Shown here one piece after another: positions 1 to 9,744 of a stretch of 64,000 nt of DNA (positions are counted from its first letter, which is position 1; every line of letters starts with the position of its first letter). Below the pieces are notes generated by a model. The model had not been told where the DNA came from, searched no databases, and worked only from the letters and a program-made list of their open reading frames with translations. Source of the DNA: Oegoconia quadripuncta (Eukaryota; Arthropoda; Insecta; Lepidoptera; Autostichidae). Position numbers and translations under genes: made by a program. The stretch spans positions 11,161,124 through 11,225,123 of the forward strand of contig OX438741.1 in NCBI GenBank assembly GCA_949316235.1, read 5' to 3'.

Positions 1-789
1 TCTCACGGATCAGAGGGAGAAGACTAAAGGAATTCAGGGATTTACAATATTCAGAATATGATACAGGCGCAATATGTATTTTGCTCATGAAATCATTCAA
101 AAATACATCTCTACAATCAAGGGAGTAGGGTAGATTTATGTTTGCTCATTATCTATGTACTGTTAGATACGTCTTTAAATGTGATAGATGTGTAGGTATC
201 AAATATTTCTAAATCTACAACAATTAGTGTCACTAATAATATGAAAGTACAAAATATAACCTTTAGATTTTAAAGGGAGTAAACGAAGACAATGTCTGAT
301 ATTTGATGCAGTTTTTAAATCACTTTTGGGGACTAGTCAGTAAAGTGTTTGATGTTATAGCGATCTCGATGTTTTCGGCTGTGTTAGTTTATTTTATTTG
401 GTAATGAAAAACTTTAAGATGAAACACTAGTTACCAGTACGAAGTAATTATTATGTTTTCAGAAATAATTTGAACACAATAGCAGTGTTCGTCTGTGTTT
501 CCTTGATATGACGAATTTATTTTAAGTGTGATAGATACATTTATTAAATCTATTTAAAAGTAGGATGATGTTATTAAATGTGATTGTTATGGATAAGTCA
601 AAAATGCTGCATGCTTAGTAAATAAAAGAAAGAAATACCTCAAATAGACCTTTAGATTCGATAGTAATCATTCGATATATAATATTTTACCTGTTGATCG
701 ATGTGCCAGAACTAGTTTATACAAATGACAGAATGTGATTTATTGAAAATAAATATTTTATAAATGTCGTACTACGTTGCTTTATTTTT
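1..789. other. AT-rich single-copy DNA, no gene seen
   Basis: No open frame, repeat family or RNA gene is recognisable. The sequence is AT-rich with short homopolymer runs and ends in the A/T-rich tail of the SINE that starts at about 790. Confidence 0.5.
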
Positions 790-1027
790 TTTTAATAAAT
801 AAATAAATATTTCGGATACTTACACCATTCATTTAGAGCCAAACTAAGCAAAGCTTGTACTATGGATACTAGATAACGGATAAACATACATAAATATTTA
901 TAAAAACATCCATGACTCGGGAATAAATGTTCGTATTCATCATACAAACATTTACCCCTCGCGGGATTCGAACCTGCAACCGTTGTTTCGCTGACAGGGT
1001 CACTATCCACTACACCAATCGAACGTC
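790..1027 (-). mobile_element. tRNA-derived SINE, family A, copy 1
   Basis: Read on the minus strand, the element opens with a tRNA-like head: an A-box-like TGGTGTAGTGGATAGTG and a B-box GGTTCGAATCCCGC-type motif (963-981 on +). A roughly 150-bp body shared with the other family A copies follows (near 10650, 23510, 39936). It ends in an A/T-rich TAAATAAATAAA tail. RNA polymerase III transcription and LINE-driven mobilisation are known for such SINEs. This copy has a B-box substitution (CCTGC for CCCGC) and is probably inactive. It is not a functional tRNA, because acceptor and anticodon arms do not fold over the expected 72-75 nt. Confidence 0.85.
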
Positions 1028-1329
1028 AAACTTGCTATACACAAATTGTGCTTTACTTTTGCCCTTTACTATACACAAATATAAATCGTCTCTATCCTCT
1101 TATTTATACTCATTTAATTACTCTCTTATTATTATACAATTCTTTTCTATTCTCCGCCCGTGATTTGTCTTCTGGATTTAATCACAATACATAATAGTAC
1201 TAACGTAGTAAGTAACTAACAATTATGTTAATTCTTACCTTGAATACTTATATTTTCTTCTACCTCTCTTACATAAAATTTTTATACACACCATACACAC
1301 ACACACACACTATTCTATAACTTATTTAA
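1028..1329. other. AT-rich spacer with a CA microsatellite
   Basis: No gene is seen. A (CA)n run of about nine units lies at 1293-1310. The rest is T-rich unique sequence. Confidence 0.5.
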
Positions 1330-1475
1330 AAAGAGCAACCCCGGAGTTTCTTGCTCGTTCTTCTCTGGGGAGACTGCCTAGTGAATGAGCGATAACTGTA
1401 TGTCATGACGATTTCAAATGTTATTCTTATAACTTACGAAATAAAAAATTTTTGATTTTGATTTTTTAAATAAAA
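1330..1475 (+). mobile_element. LINE 3' end (5'-truncated non-LTR retrotransposon)
   Basis: This is a 3' untranslated module: AGAGCAACCCCGGAGTTTC, a TTGCTCGTTCTTCTCTGGGG stretch, AATAAAA and a TTTTTGATTTTGATTTT tail. It nearly matches 53805-53957, which follows a recognisable LINE ORF2 C-terminus. That places this coding-free copy in the same family, truncated during reverse transcription. Only about three differences separate the two copies, so the family moved recently. Confidence 0.8.
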
Positions 1476-1652
1476 TCATCATCATCCCCACTTTAAGAGT
1501 CGGAGAGGTGTACTGAAAATTTTTTTTTTCAAGATTTTTTAACACTGTCGGCATGATTAAATCTAATAAATGGCATCTGAGCTAAACCGTGGACAGACAG
1601 ACAGATATGGCGAAACTGTAAGGGCTCCTTGTTGGCTAAGGAACCCTAAAAC
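1476..1652 (+). repeat. Dispersed repeat ending in GGAACCCTAAAA
   Basis: The segment has a short ATC run, TTTTCAAGATTTTTT, GGACAGACAGACAGATATGG, CGAAACTGTAAGG and a terminal GGAACCCTAAAA. This combination is familiar as a dispersed 3' module in moth and butterfly genomes. The parent element is not identified and no coding part remains. Confidence 0.6.
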
Positions 1653-2114
1653 AATATTACGATAGTCACAAATCCGTACTTTCATAGTCAAACAAACAAC
1701 ACTTATAAATCAGACTGAGATCACGGAGGTAATTGTTAGTAGCTTGCTTGTGGACAGTATCTTAACTGTTGATAACATTGTTATCTTATTTGTTTGTTAC
1801 ATTTGACATGTTATCCGATATGTATCAAATGTCATCACACGTGATAAGGATAGCTTTAGCAAGCGAAATGGTAACTTTCAATACTACCAGTTACACTTAA
1901 ATTACATTAGCCGCCTTGTACGACTTTGAACCTTCTCGTAGAGTGAAGTTTGCAATCAATCAAGTACTCTTTAAAGCACAATGAAGCAATGTTAATAAAC
2001 AAAGTATAAAAAAAGAGAAATAGGATAGAATAAAACATGTATTTATATAACGAATAAACTTTAAATAGAACTATAAAACTTAAGTATAATATAAAAAATA
2101 ATGATAAATATAAT
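1653..2114. other. Single-copy AT-rich DNA, nothing recognised
   Basis: No ORF above 60 codons, no tandem array and no match to other segments of the window were seen. Confidence 0.5.
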
Positions 2115-2383
2115 AATAAATATCCTTATGACCTACACACAGCACCATCTAGTTTCACAGTAAGCAACTATAGGCTTGTGTTGTGGATACCAGATGGTTG
2201 ATATACTACATAAATACATTTTTTTTGTAAATAAATACTTATTATAAATGAAAACATCCATAACTCGGGTACACATAATATGTCCGTATTCATCACACAA
2301 ACATATGCCCCTAGCGGGACTCGAACCCGCAACCATTTGGTATAGTGGTCAGAGTTGCTAACCACTACACAAACAGGTCGTCA
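2115..2383 (-). mobile_element. tRNA-derived SINE, family B, copy 1
   Basis: The minus-strand head reads GTTTGTGTAGTGGTTAGCAA with a B-box GGGTTCGAGTCCCGC. The body shared with 16640-16972, 57475-57730 and 59248-59455 includes ACCAGATGGTTGATATACTA in reverse. The far end carries a CTAGATGGYGCT motif (2141-2152 as its complement) and an ATAATAATA-type tail. It differs from family A in the body, although both have similar heads. The head carries small substitutions relative to a tRNA and is not a functional tRNA gene. Confidence 0.85.
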
Positions 2384-2521
2384 AATACTATATAAATAAA
2401 TACTAAAATAATTGCCTAATATATGTAGAACGAAACAAAATATGGATGCTGTAACTACCAAAGATCAGAATTATGCAAGCAATAGTCACGAAAATCTACC
2501 GTGATGCGTGCTTTAATTATT

Positions 2522-2645
2522 ACTTCATATCATCACCATCGTATTAGCCACAAGACCTCCACTGCTGAACACAGGCCTCCCCCAGATTTCTAGAGTGAAC
2601 GTTTGGAAGCGGCCTGCATCCAGCGACTTCCAGCGATCTTGTGAT
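2522..2645 (-). repeat. Dispersed repeat (LINE/SINE 3' module), family E
   Basis: The segment contains TATTAGCCACAAGACCTCCA, CTGCTGAACACAGGCCTCC and CATCCAGCGACTTCCAGCGA. It matches shorter pieces at 6384-6446 (+), 13684-13735 and 32283-32350 (+). In the other orientation the module ends in GGCTGATATGATGATGAT. This is a common lepidopteran retroelement end, truncated here. Confidence 0.65.
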
Positions 2646-2680
2646 GCTTTCCGGTGCATTATCTCCACTCGAGAACTTTA

Positions 2681-3127
2681 GGGCCGACGCCCACTGCCGG
2701 CGTGGCACAGCATGGCACGGCAGGTTGTGCTGCGGCATCCCGCGGCGTTCCGTGGCATGCCGTGGCATCCTGCTGAAAGAGCAGCCACTCTGGCATCAAT
2801 CAGTTTTGCTCCGCGCGGATTCGAAGTTGGTTGTGTCGTTATAGTTGACTGGGATTTAGTATTAATAGCACTTCTAGTTGAAGATGAAAAGAGACAAATA
2901 AGAACTGCTAATTTGATGAAAAGACAATTCTGGGTGCATAATTTCACGTCACGTCATGCCGCAACATCCAGCGGCGCGTCGCGTTATGCCGCAGCATCCC
3001 GCGGCACGTCGCTGCATCGTGGTAGCGAAATAAAGTAACATGTTTTCTAAGCTCATTGAAATAAGATTCAAAATAACTTGATTAGTAATAAAATTCTTTG
3101 CCATGACATGCCGTGTCGTGCCGGCCA
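2681..3127 (+). mobile_element. PIF/Harbinger-like DNA transposon remnant with GC-rich subterminal repeats
   Basis: Both ends carry a diverged inverted repeat: GCCGGCGTGGCACAGCATGG at 2696 onward, against 3100-3125 read in reverse, about 20 of 26 positions matching. The ends hold GC-rich repeats such as TGCCGCRGCATCC. A 30-bp unit occurs twice at 2956-3015. Between them an open frame (2712-3038) includes a stretch like DLVLIALLVEDEK...KRQFWVH (about 2850-2942). It resembles the N-terminal region upstream of Harbinger-type (HARBI1-like) nucleases. The catalytic part is absent, so it would be a non-autonomous deletion derivative. No clear TWA target duplication is visible; the right end is probably eroded. 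Confidence 0.5.
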
Positions 3128-3141
3128 TCACTTTTTTGAGC

Positions 3142-3352
3142 TATTTGCCCTGCCTACTGCCACTTTAATTTACTAATCTGCTAGGCCTATGTGAGGAACT
3201 TACGTTCGCCGACGGATTTCTTCAATCCTGATTCGATCACGTAGTGAAGCGCCAACCATCGCCCTGTCTATATCACGTTACGTAACCTTCAACTTTCTTA
3301 TGAGGCCCATAGTGAAAGATCACGTTGTGCCATAACTCATTACTGGTAACAC
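3142..3352 (-). pseudogene. Decayed LINE reverse-transcriptase C-terminal fragment
   Basis: Read from 3352 down to 3142, one frame gives VLPVMSYGTT (stop) SFTMGLIRKLKV (stop) RDIDRAMVGASLRDRIRIEE, then IRRRT. This is the thumb/connection region typical of RTE/CR1-like reverse transcriptases, at near-full register apart from in-frame stops. A second copy of the region lies at 49858-50062 on the same strand. No endonuclease or catalytic RT motif remains. It is a 5'- and 3'-truncated, non-functional copy. Confidence 0.75.
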
Positions 3353-3475
3353 ACATATTTCATATAGTCCTTCAGAGGAAGGAGTAGTCCGTTCTGGTAG
3401 GTTTTTTACTTTCTTTGTTTTAAAATCTCTGGGTATCATTTTACTTACTTAAATTTGAAAGACAGAGAGTATATA

Positions 3476-3890
3476 TTGGGTCTTTACCTAGGAAATTGGA
3501 GTTTTTTTTCTTCGTTAATCATATGTACCAATTCCTGCGATTTTCAAAGCTATATCCAAATTTGTTTTTTATTTGGAAAATGGAATATTATTTCAAGGTT
3601 TCACATGAAATATTTTTTAATTTCTGGGCTAAATCACATAATAAAAAAAAATGAATAGAGCTCTTTTCATGCGCTTCCCATAATCATTTCTTAGATTCGC
3701 TGAAACTTTTATAAAGCGGTTACTTTTAAAAATTAACGCTGCCTATAACTTAACTTAATGTTATCCGATAATACACATAAAGTTTAGCTAAATTTGGATT
3801 TGCCGTTCCCAAAAAAAAATCAAAAATGTTTAGGTATATGGAGAAAACAGTTCTTCATACAAAACGCCAATTTCATAGGTAAGGACCTAA
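3476..3890. mobile_element. MITE family M1, complete copy with TA flanks
   Basis: This 415-bp non-coding element has terminal inverted repeats beginning TTGGGTCTTTACC (3476) and, in reverse from 3890, TTAGGTCCTTACC, continuing through GAAATTGG.GTTTT. TA dinucleotides lie immediately outside at 3474-3475 and 3891-3892, the target duplication expected of Tc1/mariner-type transposases. Copies at 19928-20284 and 39269-39672 (reversed) support the family. The overlapping 67-codon open frame at 3455-3658 is considered chance. Confidence 0.75.
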
Positions 3891-3892
3891 TA

Positions 3893-4690
3893 TTTGACTT
3901 TGATGACATCTGATTGAAAATAACGATAACGGCTAAGCTAAATCACGTGTACTTGCACATTGATTAGACATTTTTGGTTATGTTAGCATAAAAGCACCAT
4001 CCATTATAATAAATACAAATATCTACAGAAATTACTTCCAATCAAACGGGCCGAGACATCCTGTTTGCCTTGATTTTATTATTATCTGTTCTACCATGTG
4101 ACACGCAATCTTCAATCTTTATTTACCGCCTTCTTGACTCCCACCTTCCTTGTAGGAAGTGAAGCTTGCCTCATACAAGCAGATGGCTATGGCTAACTGA
4201 GGTGGCAAAGGATCTTTCGCTCCACCGACCAGACACTGTCGTCATTAATTCTGTAATTCCTACAAGCCGTCGCGCCCGACGAAGCTTCCACTTGACTTGT
4301 GGTACTTTTTATTCTTTTGTCGCCTTTATACCTTTTCGCATCTTTTATTGGACGATCTGAAAACGAAAGATATAATATTTACACTAATATTATAAATATG
4401 TAAGTAATGTATATCTGTTTCTTATCTTTTCGCGATTAAAACTCTGATAACGATCGTATTGTGACAGAGAGGTATTCTGGACACTGACGAACTTTACTAC
4501 TTAAAGATAAGTAAACCTTATTACCTTTTCATGACCAACCTTCTAAACTGACATAGGTAACTCTAAGATCAGATGAGATACACAAAAGATACAAAAAGCG
4601 TGGTAAAAAACTAAAGTAGGTATTTCCACTTAATTGAAGTATTTATCTTGTTAGGTAGTAACAAGGAGCAGTAGTTACCTAAAAACTGTT
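3893..4690. other. Single-copy AT-rich DNA, little recognised
   Basis: No gene is supported. An ACACTAATATTATAAATATG stretch at about 4381 looks like the 5' edge of the Helitron-like family seen at 43855 but is not followed by the rest of that element. The 64-codon open frame at 4166-4360 has no recognisable content. Confidence 0.45.
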
Positions 4691-4695
4691 ATTTT

Positions 4696-5110
4696 ATGGG
4701 AAGGGTTATATTTAATAAATTACCTAAAGCATTACAAGCACTGCCGACTAATAAACTTAAAATACAATTGAAGAAGTGGCTTCTCCAATACACATTCTAT
4801 TCAATTAAAGAATTTTTGGATCATAAGGTGGAAATTTAAATAATCTAATGTCTTTAACACTAATGAATGTAACTGACATGAATTATGTAATGTATTTGAT
4901 ATTATGAATTTGACAGTAATTAATGATATCGACTTGAATTATGTAAATGAATTTAGTATCCAAAAAATAATTATTACTGTAATAGTTTTAAGATTTATAG
5001 ATATTTCTACACTTCTAAAAGTGGCTGAATAGGCGATAGAACCAGTACTGAAACATCTTATAATGTACCCTATTCAATAGCAAATAAATCATTTGTATAT
5101 TTATCTTGTT
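4696..5110 (+). pseudogene. LINE ORF2 C-terminal end plus 3' UTR
   Basis: Positions 4696-4839 encode a 47-residue frame with the pattern VIFNKLPKAL...LKKWLL then FYSIKEFLDHK, ending in a TAA. This is the usual extreme C-terminus of Jockey/CR1-type LINE ORF2 proteins (FN-LP, then LK-LL, then FYS--EFL). An AT-rich 3' UTR follows to about 5110 with AATAAATC near its end. The upstream reverse transcriptase is missing, so this is a 5'-truncated insertion. The ATG at 4696 is incidental. Confidence 0.7.
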
Positions 5111-5894
5111 TTATTATGTAGCAGGATTGCTTCGTCCACGTATTTAGTAAATAAAAAGAAATTAGGTTTGCTAATGATTTTCTAATTATTACCAGGAGTG
5201 CATAAAACAATAGAGACCATTATAAATTCTTCCCACGTATTAGGTACTGCAATACGGATCATCAATGTTCTAAATCATTAAGCTATCCATCAATCATACC
5301 ATGATCAATGATCACGCACAATTGACTAAGCACCGATAACTAAACTAGATACACAAAATCAACGCCACTGAAAACGTTAGCAATTTCGCATATCGAAATC
5401 CAGACAGTAAATTCGTCAGCACAAAGCTAGCTCGAAATATTTAATATAAATTACGGGGTGCCTCCGACCCGTTTCTCGTTCCCGCCATTCCCGCTTTTAA
5501 TTTACGATCGCCCAATCCAGGCAACAGCACGTTATTGATTGCTGAGCCTAGGTGTTCCCGAATTTCCCTATTTTTCGGGAGATCTGCCGATTTCGGTTGG
5601 TATTTCTCTGCCGCAATGTATGTACATTTGTTGACCAGTGTCCGTGCGTCATTTGGAGGCTCCACTGAAAACCAACGTTGTAGTGAACGGCTACAACCCA
5701 TGCTGAGTTGGAGACTTTTTGACTTCATCTTGCGACACCGACAATTAGATGGCAAACACAATGTTTATTTTTTGCATGTGTCTCGACTGTGTAATATTTG
5801 TACCTGATTGTTTGTGTTATGACGAGATGGGTTTAAATATTTTTTTCTTTCTTCTTTCAATGCGATGCAATGCGAATGCAACAAATACAATTAT
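5111..5894. other. Single-copy region with an unassigned open block at 5441-5761
   Basis: No repeat is recognised. Positions 5441-5761 are more GC-rich than their surroundings and open on both strands (106 codons on minus, 90 codons on plus). Neither translation shows a known domain or splice signals consistent with an exon. A conserved non-coding element, an old domesticated fragment and chance are all possible. Confidence 0.35.
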
Positions 5895-6131
5895 AATCTA
5901 AATATATATAACTCAAAGGTGACTGACATAGTGATCTATCAACGCCCAGCCCAAACCACTGGACGGATCGGGCTGAAATTTGGCATGCAGGTAGATGTTA
6001 TGACGTAGGCATCCGCTAAGAAAGGATTTTGATAAATTCTACCCCCAAGGGGATAAAATAGGGGATGAAAGTTTGTTGTTTGTATTTTGATAAAATCTTC
6101 CACGCGGACGAAGTCGCGGGAGGAAAGCTAG
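5895..6131 (+). mobile_element. Non-autonomous Helitron-like element
   Basis: The element starts near an ACTCAAAGGTGACTGACATA stretch and runs through CACTGGACGGATCGGGCTG. It ends with a GC-rich stem (CACGCGGACGAAGTCGCGGG) followed by AGGAAAGCTAGT. A 3' hairpin followed by CTAG before a T is the hallmark of Helitron ends. Related 3' ends occur at 19192, 31346 and 35301. There is no Rep/helicase coding sequence, so it depends on an autonomous partner. Confidence 0.65.
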
Positions 6132-6157
6132 TGTTTTATATATTTCAATATTTTAAC

Positions 6158-6330
6158 CACCTGGGTGGTGTAGCGGTTAGGACCAGTGTCGCTATATATG
6201 ACTAGAGTCGCGAGTTCGAATCCCGCTTGAGGCATATTTTTGTATAATGAATATGGACTTTTGTACCCGAGCTATGGACGTTTATATTTATACGAGTAAC
6301 GAGTACGAGTACGAGTACGTTATATTTCCA
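6158..6330 (+). mobile_element. tRNA-derived SINE, family B, 3'-truncated copy
   Basis: The head reads GGTGGTGTAGCGGTTAGGA with a B-box GAGTTCGAATCCCGC. The first part of the family B body follows (TGTATAATGAATATGGAC, then ACCCGAGCTATGGACG). It breaks off into an ACGAGT/ACGAGTACG short tandem run at about 6293-6318. The anticodon-arm region has diverged more than in other copies. Confidence 0.7.
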
Positions 6331-6383
6331 AAAAAAAAAACATATGAGTAAAGTATAAAAGAATTATAATGGGTTATTATATT

Positions 6384-6446
6384 TATTATTATCCCTGGGG
6401 GAGGCCTTTGTCCAGCAGTGGACGTCTTTCGGCTGATATGATGATA
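6384..6446 (+). repeat. Family E repeat fragment
   Basis: CCCTGGGGGAGGCCTTTGT, CCAGCAGTGGACGTC and GGCTGATATGATGAT match the complement of 2522-2645. It is a short truncated 3' module. Confidence 0.6.
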
Positions 6447-6715
6447 AAAGAAATAAGTATTTGTCATTTTATTACCAAAAATATTTCACTCGTGTTGTTT
6501 TCAACTTTAACTTTAAGGAAATAAATTTATTAAACAATATTTTTGTGTTCTCTCGAATCGGGGATCTAGCTAGTAGTCTTTTAGTCTAGATATCTTCGAA
6601 ACGGCTTAACCGCTTTCCATCAAACATGGTTAAGAAGCTGTTCCCGAGTGAAATCTTAAATATAAAAAAAAAAATTAATAAAATAGCATTGAGAAACTGT
6701 GTTAAAAGTTAAATA

Positions 6716-6900
6716 TTTATTTATTTATTTCATTTTAACACTTTATTGCATAATTTTAAGCATACATATTAAACAAAACAAAAACCCAGGACAATATTAA
6801 AAATATACAAAGGCGCACTTATTATATAAGAGATCTTTTCCAGCAAACCTCAGTAAGGAGACAATTGATGAGTAGGTAACTTAAAAGTAGACAGTATTTA
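6716..6900 (-). mobile_element. LINE 3' end, minus strand
   Basis: A TTATTTATTTATTTC tail is followed by CACTTTATTGCATAAT. Further on come AAAGGCGCACTTAT and TTTTCCAGCAAACCTCAG. In this order they resemble the minus-strand LINE tail at 14310-14460 (TTTATTGCACAC, AAAGGCGGTCTTATCG, CTTCCAGACAACCTCAG). It is a diverged, 5'-truncated copy with no coding sequence left. Confidence 0.6.
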
Positions 6901-7089
6901 CAAACATGTAACACCTGTCGTTTCTCGTCGGGAGTTACAAAGAAACAATCGCAGGTTTTGTAAAGGAAAATGCAACATAAACTCGGTGAATTCCCATCAA
7001 AAAGTACTCCATTGGCAGTTGTTAGCCTGAAAGTATTTTTTTATTGGTAACATTTTCAGTACATACGGAACCGAAGTTCAGCTCTAAGG

Positions 7090-7218
7090 CCCGTATTAAT
7101 AAATCGTTCTTGAGATTGAGATCGCGTCTCAGTCTCAAGACCAAGTTTCAATATGCAGCAGATTCTCAAGCGTCAACTTGAGGCCATGTCAATCTTGAGA
7201 ACGGTTTATTAATACGGG
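7090..7218. mobile_element. MITE family M3, 129 bp, in a TCTAAG target
   Basis: The ends are inverted: CCCGTATTAATAAATCG at 7090 and, in reverse from 7218, CCCGTATTAATAAACCG. Direct repeats TCTAAGG (7083-7089) and TCTAAGC (7219-7225) flank it as a probable target duplication. The interior is built of short CTCAAG/CTTGAG blocks. A 317-bp relative lies at 55499-55815 between CCTTAGA repeats, the complement of the same target. No transposase is encoded. Confidence 0.75.
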
Positions 7219-7489
7219 TCTAAGCGAGTAATCAGCTGACTGCAAACTTTATTTGACAGTACCTACGCTTTGTTTGACACGCGGAAGTTAGTTGAAAGCG
7301 TGCGTTCGGTCTTTAGTTGGATTGATTTGATAGTCTGTGTTGTCTTGTGCTTTTGGTAGCAATACCTAGTATATCTAAATTATTTTTTTGATAGAATTAC
7401 TAAGTAACTAGTTTAATACTTCGCAGTTCTTCCATTTCATTTACCATTATTTTTTTTAATAGTCGGGGTTTAGTTTTTTAATTAAATTA

Positions 7490-7626
7490 GCTCTTTATGC
7501 CTACAACTGAACGGATTTGGCTGAAACTTGTTTGGTAGACAAATTAGGACCTGGATTAACATATGGGCAAAATTTTTTCGGTGAACCGAAGTCGCGGACA
7601 ACCATAACCTCGAACGCCGAGCGCAC
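7490..7626 (+). mobile_element. Helitron-like fragment (tentative)
   Basis: TGAACGGATTTGGCTGAAAC is followed at the usual spacing by a GAACCGAAGTCGCGGACAAC block, resembling the core and 3' hairpin of the elements at 5895 and 43855. There is no CTAG end, so the 3' terminus is lost or this is a chance resemblance. Confidence 0.4.
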
Positions 7627-7869
7627 TAAATCACGTATCGACTCAAAATGGCGCGAAATATCTCTACCATTGTAATTGGAGCCGTTCGGGCGTCATTCCA
7701 TTCTACCACGGTAAATTAACTTATGACTGATTCTACATTTGTTCGGCCTAGGTACGTGTTGTCAATATGATAATTAATTGAGCATAAAGCTAATGCGTCG
7801 GCAGCTTCGGTGGTATGGTCACATATCATATCACACATGGCAAATGAAAGAGTGGCGAAACGCGAATTC

Positions 7870-8150
7870 TAATTCACACTAATTTCACAATTAATAATGA
7901 AATATTAATGAAAAGAAATGTAAAATCAAAGCCTGAATTGAAAAGAGCAACCCTTCGAGTTTCTTGCTTGTTCTTCTCAAGGAAAAATTGCATTTTGAAT
8001 AAGCAGTAGCTTTGTAAAATGTATAATCTCCTTTTGTGCAATAAAGTGTATTTGTATTGTATTGTAGCTTAAAAAATGTAAAATTGACTATTTCAAGTGT
8101 ACTCTGTGTACCTACAAAATAAAGCATTTTTGACTTTAACTTTGAATCTG
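7870..8150 (+). mobile_element. LINE 3' end, same family as 11300 and 46060
   Basis: It begins at TTCACAATTAATAATGAAAT, the end of the LINE ORF seen intact at 11491. It continues through AAAGAGCAACCCTTCGAG, TTTCTTGCTTGTTCTTCTC and CTACAAAATAAAGCATTTTT, and ends in GACTTTAACTTTG. The 90-codon frame on the opposite strand (7891-8163) is a shadow. Confidence 0.75.
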
Positions 8151-8157
8151 AACTGGA

Positions 8158-8494
8158 AGGCAAGCGAAAGCATGGCGGTCAACTTCTCAGATATAATGTT
8201 CAGAAGTGCCATATGAAAAGATGCAGCATTGAGCCATCTCGATGAGAAGGTTTGACCGCACAATGTCCTGAATGGAGCAGAGTTAGTTCATAGGAGAGGA
8301 AGCGAGTTCTAGCAGCAGCGAAAAGCTGACCTCAACGCTAAACGCGACGAGCTGAAAACCTGTCCACCAGCTGCCATTTATTATCATATCACTACGTGGA
8401 CGGTGTACCCACGTGCCCACATTGCGCACGGGAGTTCACTGCAAAGATCGACTATGTTTGCCATCTTCGAGCGCACCAGCGCCAAACCGATTAG
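8158..8494 (+). pseudogene. LINE C-terminal fragment with a C2H2-type finger, broken
   Basis: In one frame the sequence gives [13 protein letters not shown], then residues typical of the endonuclease/reverse-transcriptase proteins' C-terminal tail. It ends with CPHCAREFTAKIDYVCHLRA HQRQTD before a TAG at 8492-8494. That is a Cys2-His2 finger-like module (C-x2-C, then H-x3-H) seen at the C-terminus of several invertebrate LINE proteins. Stops occur in the middle (after EPSR and after SRVSS). The 95-codon frame at 8403-8690 lies in another register and is not the real product. Confidence 0.65.
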
Positions 8495-9390
8495 GAGTCG
8501 AAGTGGTCGCCGTGGCCGAAATCGGTCGGAAGCATCACTCAATAAGCGTCATGAAGACACACAAGGTGCCATGCCTTGTATCCACATAGGTTCTTCGGGA
8601 CTTTCCTCTAAAATCAAGAGGAAAGTCAAGAACTCTATCGATATTTTTGATTTTTTTGGGCATGAAGCCCGTTCCATTCGTCGAAGATAATAATAATATA
8701 TTGAATTAGCAAATCATCGATTAAATCATGTGCTGAGTGACGGCACGTAAAAATAATAGAACCAACTCGTCTCTTCCCGTTGGTGTCTTATAATAAGGCG
8801 GCTAAGGGACTTTTCACTAAAAAACATCTACAGAATTGCAAGTTTAAACGGCGATGGGATCACCCATTGTTTAGTGTGCATTTATGTATATTTCGTATCG
8901 ATGGCAAAAACAAACAACAAACCCGTCGTTTTTCGTTGAGGATTAAAAAATCTTGACACATCCATAACAGCACCAACCGCTTGCACGCCAGCATCACTGT
9001 CACCAACTACTGTATCAATATAAACCTGCCTTTATATTCAAAAACTTGACTAAGCGACACCGAATACAGTAAACATTTTATAGGTGCACACAGCCCTATC
9101 TGTGTGACTGTGAAATGAAATTCGCCCCGGCTTTGAGTTAAGCTCTGGAGCATGTTGCCGGGACGTGTCAAAACGGGCGTGAGCGAGGGAGAAAGCTATA
9201 CATCTGTTAGGTAGGTGTGACAGAGCTGTGTCATATTACTTTGCTCATATATGTTCAGTAGCATAAGTTTAAACAACGCTATAAACAACCAATGTTATTT
9301 GTTAAATCTTTACTTATATACAGCCTGCAGACAAGGCTTTATACACAATAGAAGTAGGTATTTAAAAATGAAAGCATATTTAAATATTTA
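8495..9390. other. Single-copy DNA with a strong hairpin at 8590-8633
   Basis: No gene is recognised. GACTTTCCTCT (8599-8609) and AGAGGAAAGTC (8617-8627) form a perfect 11-bp stem with a 7-nt loop. An outer GTTCTT/AAGAAC pairing extends it. Positions 9110-9215 are somewhat GC-rich and unassigned. Confidence 0.45.
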
Positions 9391-9600
9391 AAGGGCTGGC
9401 CAATACTTTGGTCAAAGAATCAGTCTTGCTATACAGCGAGGCAACGCGGCCAGCCTTTTGGGTACCATTCCACCAACCAGAGACTTGGGGCTAGTTTTTT
9501 ATTCGTGATTTTTTTTTTATAATAAATTGTATAATTATTGTTTATAAATATTGTACAAATGTTAGTAATTAATTCAAAATAAAGCATATTTTGTATTTTG
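9391..9600 (+). pseudogene. LINE ORF2 C-terminal end plus 3' UTR (third family)
   Basis: Positions 9407-9508 encode FGQRISLAIQRGNAASLLGT followed by about 12 more residues and a TGA. This SLA-QRGNAAS-LGT motif is a familiar C-terminus of lepidopteran non-LTR elements. A 90-bp AT-rich 3' UTR follows, with AATAAAGCATATTTTG. It is a strongly 5'-truncated copy. Confidence 0.7.
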
Positions 9601-9744
9601 CGCGTTTTACACCTTTCCTCTCTCTCTAGGCTCTGGGAATCAAGATCAATCTAACAATACCTTGCACATCAAAAGCGGCCAAAGCCGTTTAGGCTACAGG
9701 AAGTAAGATAGAAGTCTACATACAAAAAAAAAAAAAAAAAAAAA

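Noticed and set aside
957..1027. tRNA gene candidates at SINE heads (also near 2310, 6160, 10346, 16690, 57480, 58165)
   Set aside because: The A- and B-boxes are present, but acceptor stems do not close and the sequence continues into SINE bodies with tails. They are SINE promoters, not tRNA genes.
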